This document shows positions 46,428 through 54,826 of a stretch of DNA of 64,000 nucleotides, piece after piece. The notes below the pieces were generated by a model that had not been told where the DNA came from, made no database searches, and saw only the letters and a program-made list of their open reading frames with translations. Source of the stretch: Lacrimispora algidixylanolytica (GTDB lineage Bacteria > Bacillota > Clostridia > Lachnospirales > Lachnospiraceae); the NCBI RefSeq assembly GCF_003609635.1, contig NZ_MCIA01000001.1, positions 637,136-701,135 of the forward strand, given 5' to 3'. The position numbers were made by a program, and so were the translations under genes. How positions within the stretch are numbered: position 1 is the first letter of the stretch; every line of letters begins with the position of its first letter.

Positions 46428-47399
46428 ATGTTTGATCAAATGATCACCACCCTAAAAACACAAAACAGAAAAATCGTATTCACCGAAGGCACGGATCCAA
46501 GAATTCTAGAAGCTGCCAGCCGTCTACAAACCGAAGGAATTCTAACCCCAATCCTCTTAGGCGCCCCAAATGAAATCAACGAAGCCGCCAAAAATTCTGG
46601 ATGGTCCATCGATGGCATTGAAATAATAGACCCCAATCATTATGAAAAAATAGATGAAATGATATCCAAGATGGTAGAATTAAGAAAAGGGAAAATGGAT
46701 GAGGCCACTTGCCGTACAGCCCTCCAAAAATCCAATTACTTCGGTACCATGTTAGTTAAAATGGGTATCGCCGACTGTCTGTTAGGCGGAGCCACCTATT
46801 CCACTGCTGATACCGTAAGACCTGCCTTACAACTTATCAAAACAAAACCAGGTAGCAAAATCGTATCCAGTTGCTTTATCCTTTACCGCCAGACTGAAAA
46901 AGAAACAGAGATGTACGCTATGGCAGATTGTGCTATCAATCTTAATCCCAATGAAGATGAACTAGTTGAGATTGCATACGAGACAGCTAGAACTGCAAAA
47001 ACCTTCTCCATTGACCCAAAGGTTGCCTTACTTTCCTATAGTACCCTTGGTTCCGGAAAAGGAGAATCCGTAGATAAAGTTCAAAATGCTGCCAACAAAT
47101 TAAAATCCATGAATCTAGATTTCCCAATCGATGGAGAACTTCAATTTGATGCTGCATTCTCACCAACCGTAGCCAAAACGAAAGCTCCGCAATCAGCCGT
47201 AGCAGGAAAAGCCAATGTCTTTATTTTCCCAGATATCAACTCAGGAAACATTGGATATAAAATTGCCCAGCGTTTAGGTAACTTTGAAGCCTTTGGTCCA
47301 ATCTTACAGGGACTTAATGCTCCCATCAATGACCTATCAAGAGGATGCAATGCCGATGAAGTATATAAAATGTCAATTATCACTGCTTCTCTAATATAA
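46428..47399 (+). CDS. pta: Phosphate acetyltransferase (Pta), solitary copy
   Basis: A 323-residue enzyme exchanging acetyl-CoA and acetyl phosphate. Family motifs are KIVFTEGTDPRILEAASRLQ (15-34), CLLGGATYSTADTVRPALQ (about 116-135), KIVSSCFIL, DCAINLNPNEDELVEIA, YSTLGSGKGESVDKV and DGELQFDAAFSPTVA, ending VFIFPDINSGNIGYKIAQR. Full length for the short Pta type. The ribosome site AAGGAGG is good. It has no ackA neighbour, unlike the usual pta-ackA operon, so it may be a second paralogue. It sits in an AT-rich island with decayed sequences on both sides. A terminator follows. Confidence 0.9.
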   Translation: MFDQMITTLKTQNRKIVFTEGTDPRILEAASRLQTEGILTPILLGAPNEINEAAKNSGWSIDGIEIIDPNHYEKIDEMISKMVELRKGKMDEATCRTALQKSNYFGTMLVKMGIADCLLGGATYSTADTVRPALQLIKTKPGSKIVSSCFILYRQTEKETEMYAMADCAINLNPNEDELVEIAYETARTAKTFSIDPKVALLSYSTLGSGKGESVDKVQNAANKLKSMNLDFPIDGELQFDAAFSPTVAKTKAPQSAVAGKANVFIFPDINSGNIGYKIAQRLGNFEAFGPILQGLNAPINDLSRGCNADEVYKMSIITASLI

Positions 47400-47440
47400 A
47401 TCATATAACTATCCAATATTAAATAACATAAAAAGGAATT

Positions 47441-47476
47441 GGGAAGAATGGTAGCCACACAGTCACCACTCTTCCC
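47441..47476 (+). terminator. Terminator of pta
   Basis: 12-bp stem GGGAAGAATGGT / ACCACTCTTCCC with one mismatch and a 12-nt loop, then ATATTTTATAATT. Confidence 0.6.
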
Positions 47477-47539
47477 ATATTTTATAATTATAATAAAAAC
47501 TCCCAATACCCTATTTACTAATTATATCAGAAATAATAA

Positions 47540-48079
47540 TCAAATTACTGTTATAAAAACAAGAAATACATCTATCAGAAATTTATCTTCATAAAAATCC
47601 TCATCTTTCCTCTCCCCATCCTCCATAAGGGAGTTAGATGCTTCATAAATAATTGCTCCAACTAATTCATATACCAAAGACTTCGGTCGCTCCCCTTGAT
47701 CTTATCTAATAACAGACTTTCTAAGACAACAATACTAGGACTCCATTTATGATCTTCATCAATCATTTCTTAAAAACAGATCTTGTCCGCATCAATATAA
47801 AGTGATCTATCGTATACACTTAATAAATATAGGCCTGGAATTTAAAAAAAGCAAAATACCGTTTTGCCAACTGAGAGACGGCTACGGACTTTTTAGAAAT
47901 TCCTAACTTAAATGAAAGCCGATCTAAAAATTCATTCCTTCCTTTTAAATTTATCAAATAATATAAAACACTATATATAGAAGAAACTAGATTTTTTTAC
48001 AATCCTCAAGTAGTCTCCTGTTTTAAATTACTATCCTTTCTTTTATAAATCCATCCGGTCTCTCAATTCCTAACCATCC
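47540..48079 (-). pseudogene. Frameshifted gene remnant of unknown family
   Basis: The minus strand has protein-like text spread over several frames. The pieces are GWLGIERPDGFIKERIVI (near 48079), then YLINLKGRNEFLDRLSFKLG and ISKKSVAVSQLAKRY (47996-47820). Next comes SVYDRSLYIDADKICF-stop-EMIDEDHKWSPSIVVLESLL, and finally ERPKSLVYELVGAIIYEASN...DEDFYEDKFLIDVFL, ending at TGA 47540-47542. At least three frame changes and two in-frame stops interrupt it. I do not recognise the family. The amino-acid composition and the way each frame picks up where the last ended argue for a dead gene rather than noise. Confidence 0.45.
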
Positions 48080-48589
48080 TCAGAAATCAAAATATAAAAA
48101 ACATTATAATTATAACATCTGAAATAAATTCTAATATATATCTGAATATTATATATCTACATAATAATTAACCAATATCTTTTTTGTATTATAAAAGAAA
48201 CAATTTCCCTTTTATCTGAAACCATATATAATAAGAAAAGATTCTCATTCGTAAAACTTAGATCTACAAGTTCCAATTATACTTTCTCAATACTAGATCT
48301 AGTATTGAGATCCCCAACAAGAAATGGCTCATCCCTGATTAGACACTGCCATTTCAATAGTTAGACTATGTTAACCAGTTAATTTATAATAGAAAAATAC
48401 CAGATAAAACATAACAACTCCAGATATAATTTATAACATCGCATTATAACAAATATCAAAAAAATATCAAAAACGCTTATTTATCAACTAATAAATACAT
48501 GTAATCCGCTATTTTTTACTCAATAAAATATTTTGTCGATTTTTGCTGATATAATATATTATATATACATAAGAGCAAGGAGATTATTA
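48080..48589. other. Very AT-rich spacer with a long palindrome
   Basis: About 510 nt, extremely A+T rich, upstream of the DUF2628 gene. Apart from the 26-bp palindrome and several TATAAT-like words nothing can be assigned. Confidence 0.4.
48285..48310. repeat. 26-bp perfect palindrome
   Basis: 13-nt arm TCTCAATACTAGA followed immediately by its exact reverse complement, no loop, centred on AGATCT. It is not next to a stop codon and has no T-tract, so it is not an ordinary terminator. Confidence 0.8.
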
Positions 48590-49513
48590 ATGGAAAATCA
48601 ACAAAGATCCTGGGAGGACTGGGCAACCGAAACCTTTGTAGGAAGCAATTATTACTATTACAAAAAAAAATGGGAATATCAAATTCCAGACAGATCCTTT
48701 ACAAGCTGGAACTGGGCCGCCTTTTTCTTTCCCTTTTACTGGATGATCTATCGTAAAATGTATTTATATTCTTTCTTATTTTTTATTGCAAGTATAGTTG
48801 GATCTATCTTACCAATAGGATTAATCTTCCACTGCTTGGTAGGAGTTTATGGGAATTATTTATATTTTAAAACCTGCAACAATACCATAAGAACAGCCTC
48901 ACAGTATAGCAACGAAAACGCCATTGCATACATAAAAAAGAAGGGTGGATCAAACCTCCTGGGAGTTATCCTCACCATAGTCTCCATATTAGTAGTTACA
49001 GGCATGGTCTTTTTAGGAATAATATTATTTGCATATGATTCAGATACATCCTCAGTATCAAACCAAAATACCTATGACGCAACATCAGTAAATAAGGAAA
49101 TTATAGTCACAGCACCAAATAGTTATGAACAGGAAAAAGACGATACAAATGATTTATATTTATATGATGATATTAAAAATTCCGAATTAATATTTAACGT
49201 ATATTATAAAGATGATTATCAGGATACCGTTAATGAACAGTATTTTATGGACCTAATTAAAGAGTATTTTAATTCAAAGTATTCCCTGAGTCCAGTCAAC
49301 AACAAAGAAATGTTAACGCTAGACCACCAAGCCCCTCAAACGTTATATACAGCCACTATTGGTACAAATGTTTTATATTTCTACTTTACCTGCGAAAAGT
49401 TTGACAAGTATTATGTTCTAACCACATTTACCATAAGACCAAGCGATTGGAATCGTGTCAGAGAAGAAATCACGGATGCCATATCTAGTGTCAGACCAAA
49501 CGATACCTTATAA
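48590..49513 (+). CDS. DUF2628-type membrane protein
   Basis: A 307-residue protein. FTSWNWAAFFFPFYWMIYRK (about 38-57) is the DUF2628 signature, followed by two or three hydrophobic helices (about 60-95) and another membrane segment near 125-150 (GVILTIVSILVVTGMVFLG). The C-terminal half (about 160-307) is a soluble, Asp/Tyr-rich, presumably extracytoplasmic domain that I do not recognise. The ATG at 48590 is preferred because AAGGAG lies 8 nt upstream; an earlier ATG at 48533 has no site. The gene is markedly AT-rich compared with the core genes around it, consistent with acquisition. It converges on the ECF gene. Confidence 0.65.
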   Translation: MENQQRSWEDWATETFVGSNYYYYKKKWEYQIPDRSFTSWNWAAFFFPFYWMIYRKMYLYSFLFFIASIVGSILPIGLIFHCLVGVYGNYLYFKTCNNTIRTASQYSNENAIAYIKKKGGSNLLGVILTIVSILVVTGMVFLGIILFAYDSDTSSVSNQNTYDATSVNKEIIVTAPNSYEQEKDDTNDLYLYDDIKNSELIFNVYYKDDYQDTVNEQYFMDLIKEYFNSKYSLSPVNNKEMLTLDHQAPQTLYTATIGTNVLYFYFTCEKFDKYYVLTTFTIRPSDWNRVREEITDAISSVRPNDTL

Positions 49514-49520
49514 AAAAAAT

Positions 49521-49552
49521 GGGCACCTCTTAAATTTCTAAAAGAGGTGCCC
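49521..49552 (-). terminator. Terminator shared by the ECF S-component and DUF2628 genes
   Basis: 11-bp stem GGGCACCTCTT / AAGAGGTGCCC with a 10-nt loop. The minus strand runs into eight T, so it mainly stops the leftward ECF transcript. Confidence 0.8.
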
Positions 49553-49565
49553 ACTTTCATCATTC

Positions 49566-50195
49566 CTATCTATTCATCACTTTAAGCAATGCCTGAGTAA
49601 CCGCCACGGTTAAAATTCCAGCAACGATTGCCTCAGGAATTCCATTGATGCATATAATACCTATAATCACAGAATAAATCCCATCGCTAAGACCCTTAGC
49701 AACCTGTCCATACTCTTTACCGAAAAGAAAATAGATTAGATTCATTACCAAAAGTGTATTGGTTAATGATCCTACTACTCCTGCGGTTGCAAGTGCAATG
49801 GTACGCTTCCCACTCTTATTCCCCAGTGCCTTTAACACTGCCCGAAACACATAATACGATACGATTCCCACTAAAATTCTAGGAACCATACAAATAATGA
49901 GGCTTCCAAAATTGCCTCCGTACTCTCCCACCTTTATAAATGGTGAAAATACAAACGACGTTGGATTAGGCATGTAAGTGTTTTTCCATAAACTGGTAAG
50001 TCCAAACATCATTCCAAGAAATCCTCCATATTTTGGTCCAAGAATAATGGCTCCAATTATGACTGGAACTTGAATAATGGTGGCATTCATAAATCCAAGG
50101 GGAATATACCCTAAAGGTGTAAATGCCAGAATTACGATAATAGCAGCAAAAACGGCTGCCAATACCAAGTTACGTGTTTTGTTCTCAATGTTCAT
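49566..50195 (-). CDS. ECF transporter S-component
   Basis: A 209-residue integral membrane protein of the ECF substrate-specific group. It has NLVLAAVFAAIIVILAFTPLG near the N-terminus, then NATIIQVPVIIGAIILGPKYGGFLGMMFGLTS, an arrangement shared by S-components for vitamins and their precursors. About six hydrophobic segments. The substrate is uncertain; a pantothenate-type (PanT) assignment would fit the coaW elsewhere in the window but is only a guess. The ATG at 50195 is set by GGAGG; an in-frame start 90 nt upstream adds a non-homologous leader. It has a consensus-like promoter and no EcfA/T neighbours. Confidence 0.8.
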   Translation of the reverse strand: MNIENKTRNLVLAAVFAAIIVILAFTPLGYIPLGFMNATIIQVPVIIGAIILGPKYGGFLGMMFGLTSLWKNTYMPNPTSFVFSPFIKVGEYGGNFGSLIICMVPRILVGIVSYYVFRAVLKALGNKSGKRTIALATAGVVGSLTNTLLVMNLIYFLFGKEYGQVAKGLSDGIYSVIIGIICINGIPEAIVAGILTVAVTQALLKVMNR

Positions 50196-50255
50196 CTTTC
50201 GACCTCCTGTGCTACTGTTCTTAAATAAAGATACAATGCAACTAGTTACTCCAGC

Positions 50256-50285
50256 ATTATACCTACTTTCCATTACATTCGTCAA
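50256..50285 (-). promoter_or_regulatory. Promoter of the ECF S-component gene
   Basis: On the minus strand: -35 TTGACG (50280-50285), 18-nt spacer, -10 TATAAT (50256-50261), 61 nt before the start codon. Confidence 0.65.
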
Positions 50286-50327
50286 TCCATGTTATTAAAA
50301 TCACGAAATTTGTTAATTTACATAAAG

Positions 50328-50552
50328 TTATCAACAAAGTGGGGATAACTTGTGGATAATCCTATGATATTATCTTGATAACCCCCTGTTTGTTCACAAG
50401 CCTGTCCAAACATTCCAGAAAAATACAAGTTTTCCAGGATGTGAATAACTCAAGTTGTAAAAACCTTTGTTTTTGTGGAAAATCGTCTCTCTGGATGATT
50501 ATCAACACATCATTCACAAGCAATACACACCCTCTACACACACTTATCCACA
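50328..50552. other. oriC: oriC left half: DnaA-box cluster upstream of dnaA
   Basis: Six DnaA-box-like 9-mers: TTATCAACA (50328), TGTGGATAA (50351, perfect on the minus strand), TGTGAATAA (50440), TGTGGAAAA (50474), TTATCAACA (50499) and TTATCCACA (50544, perfect). Spacing and position before dnaA match the upstream incA/B-type half of a Firmicute bipartite origin. Confidence 0.85.
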
Positions 50553-50569
50553 ATTTTTTACTATTCTCA

Positions 50570-50596
50570 TTGAAAATTAATTCAAAATGGTATAAA
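50570..50596 (+). promoter_or_regulatory. Probable dnaA promoter
   Basis: TTGAAA (50570-50575), 15-nt spacer, extended -10 TGGTATAAA (TATAAA at 50591-50596). It lies between the last upstream DnaA box and dnaA, so DnaA autoregulation is likely. Confidence 0.45.
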
Positions 50597-50655
50597 ATGA
50601 AGTTTAGATTGGGCAAATGCGCATATTTGCATTTTTTAGATGTAGGAGACTTACA

Positions 50656-52023
50656 ATGTTAGAAAAGTTAAAGGAAAAATGGGACGAAATCTTATTGAAT
50701 TTAAAAGAAGAGCACGAAATCACAGACGTGTCTTTCAAAACCTGGCTTCTCCCGCTAAAAATGAATGCTGTAAATGGCGAAAAAGTCATCGTTACAGTAC
50801 CGGATGTGGAATTTTTAGGATACATCCGCAAAAAATACGGGTTTCTTTTGAAGATTACAATAGAAGAAGTGACTGGCTTTGAATGTGACGTTGATTTTGT
50901 TGTAGAAAATCAGATTCAAAAAGATTCTTCCTCTGGAAATACACTTATAACAAATTCGGTGAACTCGGTCAGCCAGTCTGCAATCGTCACTGCGAACTTA
51001 AATTCAAAATACATATTTGATACATTCGTAGTGGGTGCCAACAATAACTTAGCCCATGCTGCATCTCTAGCAGTGGCAGAATCGCCCGGAGAGATTTACA
51101 ACCCTCTTTTCATTTACGGAGGTGTTGGACTTGGGAAAACTCATCTGATGCATTCCATTGGGCACTTTATTTTAAAGAACAATCCCCACGCAAAGGTACT
51201 TTATGTAACCAGTGAAAAGTTTACCAACGAGCTGATTGATGCGATTCGTAATAAAAACAACTTCTCTCCTACAGAATTTCGGGAAAAATACCGCAACAAC
51301 GACGTTCTTTTAATCGATGACATCCAGTTTATCATTGGCAAGGAAAGTACACAGGAAGAATTTTTCCATACCTTTAATGCCCTTTATGAATTAAAAAAGC
51401 AAATCATTATTTCCTCCGATAAACCTCCGAAAGAAATTGAGACCTTAGAAGAGCGTCTTCGCTCCCGTTTTGAATGGGGTCTTACAGTGGACATACAGTC
51501 TCCTAATTATGAGACTCGAATGGCCATCTTAAGGAAAAAGGAAGAGATGGAAGGCTATAACATTGACAATGAAGTAATCAAGTATATAGCCACCAACGTA
51601 AAATCCAACATCAGAGAGCTGGAAGGTGCGTTAACAAAAATCGTCGCCCTCTCCCGTCTCGATAACAAAGAAATCACTGTGGAACTGGCTGAGGAAGCAT
51701 TAAAGGACATTATTTCACCTAATGATAAAAGAGAAGTTACGCCGGAACTTGTAATCCAAGTAGTCGCAGACCATTACGGTTTAACCCCCCTTGATATTTG
51801 TTCCCAAAAGCGTAACAAGGAAATCGTCTATCCACGTCAAATCGTCATGTATCTATGCCGAGAGATGGTTGGAACCCCCCTTCAGTTGATTGGAAAATAC
51901 CTTGGAGGAAGGGATCACACCACTATCATACACGGTATTGATAAGATTACCACTGAGTTAAGCAGGAATGAAACTTTAGGTAATACCATTGATATTTTAA
52001 AGAAGAAGATTACTCCACAATAA
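50656..52023 (+). CDS. dnaA: Chromosomal replication initiator DnaA
   Basis: A 455-residue AAA+ initiator. Domain I is at about 1-80 (MLEKLKEKWDEILLNLKEEH), with a short linker. The ATPase domain has Walker A GGVGLGKTHLMHSIGH (about 155-170), Walker B VLLIDDIQFI and sensor RLRSRFEWGL. C-terminal domain IV carries the box-recognition GGRDHTTIIHG (about 425-435). The ATG at 50656 lies behind TAGGAGAC; the frame is open 39 nt further up without homology. It is flanked on both sides by DnaA boxes. Confidence 0.98.
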   Translation: MLEKLKEKWDEILLNLKEEHEITDVSFKTWLLPLKMNAVNGEKVIVTVPDVEFLGYIRKKYGFLLKITIEEVTGFECDVDFVVENQIQKDSSSGNTLITNSVNSVSQSAIVTANLNSKYIFDTFVVGANNNLAHAASLAVAESPGEIYNPLFIYGGVGLGKTHLMHSIGHFILKNNPHAKVLYVTSEKFTNELIDAIRNKNNFSPTEFREKYRNNDVLLIDDIQFIIGKESTQEEFFHTFNALYELKKQIIISSDKPPKEIETLEERLRSRFEWGLTVDIQSPNYETRMAILRKKEEMEGYNIDNEVIKYIATNVKSNIRELEGALTKIVALSRLDNKEITVELAEEALKDIISPNDKREVTPELVIQVVADHYGLTPLDICSQKRNKEIVYPRQIVMYLCREMVGTPLQLIGKYLGGRDHTTIIHGIDKITTELSRNETLGNTIDILKKKITPQ

Positions 52024-52047
52024 TGTGTGTATTAGGTGTTAATATCC

Positions 52048-52255
52048 TGTGGATAATTAAGTCCCTCAAAACGTTTCTAATCATCTTGTGGATAACTTGA
52101 TAGTTTTCCTTAGATTCTGTGGACGTTATTCACATCTTTATATACACAGAAATCTGAGCCTTTATAAAGGTTATAAGGGCTTTTACACAAACCCACAGCC
52201 CCTACTACTATTACGACGAATTTTAACTATATTATTTATCTATTTATTGCAATTT
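52048..52255. other. oriC: oriC right half: DnaA boxes and AT-rich unwinding element
   Basis: The dnaA-dnaN gap holds perfect TGTGGATAA boxes at 52048-52056 and 52087-52095 and TTATTCACA at 52126-52134. A GC-rich CCCACAGCCCC comes next, then the DnaA-trio (52202-52213) and an AT-rich stretch (about 52220-52255) suited to opening. The order box, GC cluster, trios, AT-rich is that of the Bacillus basal unwinding system. Confidence 0.85.
52202..52213. other. DnaA-trio motif
   Basis: CTA-CTA-CTA-TTA on the plus strand, i.e. 3'-GAT GAT GAT AAT-5' on the complement, immediately after a GC cluster and before the AT-rich element. This is where DnaA is known to engage single strand in Bacillus. Confidence 0.75.
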
Positions 52256-52269
52256 CGAGAGCAAAGGAG

Positions 52270-52278
52270 TTATCAACA
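52270..52278. promoter_or_regulatory. DnaA-box-like site abutting the dnaN ribosome site
   Basis: TTATCAACA (one mismatch to the consensus) begins one base after the AAAGGAG of dnaN, 12 nt before its ATG. The same variant occurs twice upstream of dnaA. Confidence 0.45.
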
Positions 52279-52281
52279 AAT

Positions 52282-53403
52282 ATGAAGCTGACATTTCATC
52301 AAGATGTAATTTTAAACGGTATTAATATTGTACTAAAAGCAGTTCCCAGCAAGACAACCATGTCTATCCTCGAATGTATCTTTATCGATGCCAGTGGATC
52401 TGAGATTAAGCTAACAGCCAATGATATGGAACTTGGTATCGAAACAAAGGTGGAAGGAACCATCCTGGAACGAGGAAAAATCGCCCTTGAGGCAAAACTT
52501 CTTTCTGAAATCGTAAGAAAGCTTTCATCTGCAGGAGATTCGATGGTAACCATTGAAAGCGATGATAAATTTACAACTACCATCTCCTGTGAAAATTCAG
52601 TTTTCCATATTCAGGGACGGGATGGCGAAGAATTTGCCTATCTCCCATATATAGAAAGGGATCATTACATTTGTTTATCCCAATTTTCCCTAAAAGAAGT
52701 AATCCGTCAGACCATTTTCTCCATTGCACCAAATGACAGCAATAAGATGATGACTGGAGAGCTTTTCCAGGTAACAGGGAATCAATTAAAAGTGGTTTCT
52801 CTGGATGGTCACCGCATCTCCATAAGAAATATTGAATTAAAAGACAGCTATCATGATATAAAAGTCATTGTTCCTGGCAAGACTCTAAGCGAAGTCAGCA
52901 AAATTCTTGGTGGAGACAACGAAAAAGAAGTTCTTATTTTCTTTGGAGCCAACCATATCTTATTCGAGTTTGATCATACCATGGTTGTATCACGCCTGAT
53001 TGAAGGTGAATACTTCCGAATTGACCAGATGCTTTCCAGCGACTACGAGACAAAGGCCACCGTAAACAGAAGAGAGCTTCTTGATTCGATTGACCGATCA
53101 ACCATCCTCGTACGTGAAAACGATAAGAAACCTCTTATCATCAACATTGAAGAGCAGGAAATGCAGCTTAAGATGAATTCCAGCTTTGGTTCCATGAATG
53201 CTCAGGTGCCAACGCATAAGACTGGAAGCGACATCATGATTGGCTTTAATCCTAAATTTTTAATGGATGCCTTAAGAATTATTGATGATGAAGAAGTTAC
53301 ACTCTTTATGTTAAATCCAAAGTCACCTTGTTTTATGAGGGATAACGAAGGGAAATATATTTATCTGATTCTGCCAGTTAACTTTAATGCAGCATCTGTA
53401 TAA
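52282..53403 (+). CDS. dnaN: DNA polymerase III beta subunit (sliding clamp)
   Basis: A 373-residue clamp with three repeated clamp domains (about 1-120, 130-245, 250-373). The opening MKLTFHQDVILNGINIVLKA, GRDGEEFAYLP, LKVVSLDGHRISIR and a C-terminal YIYLILPVNF are as in other Firmicute DnaN. Full length. The start follows AAAGGAG at an extended spacing. It is the first gene of the rightward replication cluster after oriC. Confidence 0.97.
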   Translation: MKLTFHQDVILNGINIVLKAVPSKTTMSILECIFIDASGSEIKLTANDMELGIETKVEGTILERGKIALEAKLLSEIVRKLSSAGDSMVTIESDDKFTTTISCENSVFHIQGRDGEEFAYLPYIERDHYICLSQFSLKEVIRQTIFSIAPNDSNKMMTGELFQVTGNQLKVVSLDGHRISIRNIELKDSYHDIKVIVPGKTLSEVSKILGGDNEKEVLIFFGANHILFEFDHTMVVSRLIEGEYFRIDQMLSSDYETKATVNRRELLDSIDRSTILVRENDKKPLIINIEEQEMQLKMNSSFGSMNAQVPTHKTGSDIMIGFNPKFLMDALRIIDDEEVTLFMLNPKSPCFMRDNEGKYIYLILPVNFNAASV

Positions 53404-53446
53404 GAATTGTTTAAGTGCCCCTTAGGTGGCACAGAATGGAGAGATC

Positions 53447-53653
53447 ATGGAAACAATCAAGCTGAAAGGCGAATACATCAAGCTGGGACAGGCCTTAAAA
53501 GCCGCAGGAACAGTGGGATCTGGTGTTGATGCCAAATACATCATTGAGGATGGTCTGGTATCTGTTAACGGACAGATTGAAATGCAAAGAGGAAAAAAGC
53601 TAAGGGTCGGGGATGTCGTTACCTTTGATGGTAATACCATAACCATCGAGTAG
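53447..53653 (+). CDS. yaaA: S4-domain RNA-binding protein YaaA
   Basis: A 68-residue protein that is nearly all S4 domain: IKLGQALKAAGTVGSGVDAK then VSVNGQIEMQRGKKLRVGD. It is encoded between dnaN and recF in most Firmicutes and implicated in ribosome association/assembly in Bacillus. The ATG at 53447 lies behind GGAGAG; a GTG 21 nt earlier lacks a site. Confidence 0.9.
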   Translation: METIKLKGEYIKLGQALKAAGTVGSGVDAKYIIEDGLVSVNGQIEMQRGKKLRVGDVVTFDGNTITIE

Positions 53654-53716
53654 CATTCTACAGGCATACCTTTATGTCCGAAAGCATGGACAATAGAGAG
53701 GAACGAAGAACCATCC

Positions 53717-54802
53717 ATGAGGATTGAGTCGATAGAGCTTAAGAGTTATCGCAACTATGATGAATTACATATGGATTTTAGCCAGGGGACCAACATACTA
53801 TTTGGGGACAATGCCCAGGGGAAGACAAATGTCTTAGAAGCCATCTATGTCTGTGCCACAACAAAATCTCACAGAGGCAGCAAGGATAAAGATATTATAC
53901 AATTTGACAGGGATGAATCGCATATCAAGCTAAACATCAGAAAAAATGATATTCCATACCGGATTGATATGCATTTAAAGAAAAATAAAGCCAAAGGCGT
54001 AGCGGTGAATGGAGTCCCCATAAGAAAAGCCAGTGAGTTGTTTGGAATTGTCAACGTAGTATTTTTCTCTCCGGAAGACTTAAATCTCATAAAAAATGGG
54101 CCGGCTGAAAGACGTCGGTTCATCGATCTTGAGTTATGTCAACTAAACAAACTCTATGTCCATTCCCTGGTTCAGTATAACCGGATCGTTACCCAGAGAA
54201 ATAAGTTATTAAAGGATCTGGCCTTTCGGCCTGATTATGAAGAAACTCTGGATATATGGGATATGCAGCTAATCCAATATGGCAAAGAAATAATTTATTA
54301 CAGGAAAGAGTTTATCGAGCGTATGGATGGAATCATAGGACCCATCCACCAGAACCTTTCCGGAAACAAGGAATCTCTACGCATTCTCTACGAACCAAAT
54401 GTAGAGGCGGATGCGTTTGAAGATACATTAAGGCGGAGCAGGCAGCAGGATCTAAGGCAGAAGACAACCTTATCAGGTCCACACAGGGATGATCTTAGTT
54501 TTATCGTGAACGGAATTGACATTCGTCGGTTCGGTTCTCAGGGACAGCAGAGGACCGCTGCGTTATCCCTAAAGCTTGCAGAAATAGAACTGGTAGAAAA
54601 CATTGTACATGATTATCCCATTCTTTTGCTTGATGATGTTCTGTCTGAGCTTGATAGCAGCAGACAGAATCAATTACTTGCAGGGATTAATCACATACAA
54701 ACCATCATTACCTGTACGGGACTGGAAGACTTTATAAAAAACCGGTTTCATATCGATAAGATATTCCGGGTAATTAACGGTACCGTAGGTAATGAAAATT
54801 AA
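53717..54802 (+). CDS. recF: DNA replication/repair protein RecF
   Basis: A 361-residue ABC-type ATPase that loads RecA at gaps with RecO/R. SIELKSYRNYDEL opens the protein, Walker A is FGDNAQGKTNVLEAIY (about 29-44), signature FRFGSQGQQRT-like RRFGSQGQQRTAALSLKLAE lies near 273-292, and Walker B is PILLLDDVLSELD. Full length. The ribosome site is poor (AGAGGAACG, long spacing), suggesting coupling to the upstream S4 gene. Confidence 0.96.
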   Translation: MRIESIELKSYRNYDELHMDFSQGTNILFGDNAQGKTNVLEAIYVCATTKSHRGSKDKDIIQFDRDESHIKLNIRKNDIPYRIDMHLKKNKAKGVAVNGVPIRKASELFGIVNVVFFSPEDLNLIKNGPAERRRFIDLELCQLNKLYVHSLVQYNRIVTQRNKLLKDLAFRPDYEETLDIWDMQLIQYGKEIIYYRKEFIERMDGIIGPIHQNLSGNKESLRILYEPNVEADAFEDTLRRSRQQDLRQKTTLSGPHRDDLSFIVNGIDIRRFGSQGQQRTAALSLKLAEIELVENIVHDYPILLLDDVLSELDSSRQNQLLAGINHIQTIITCTGLEDFIKNRFHIDKIFRVINGTVGNEN

Positions 54803-54826
54803 CCATTCAGGAGGTAGTGTGGTAAA

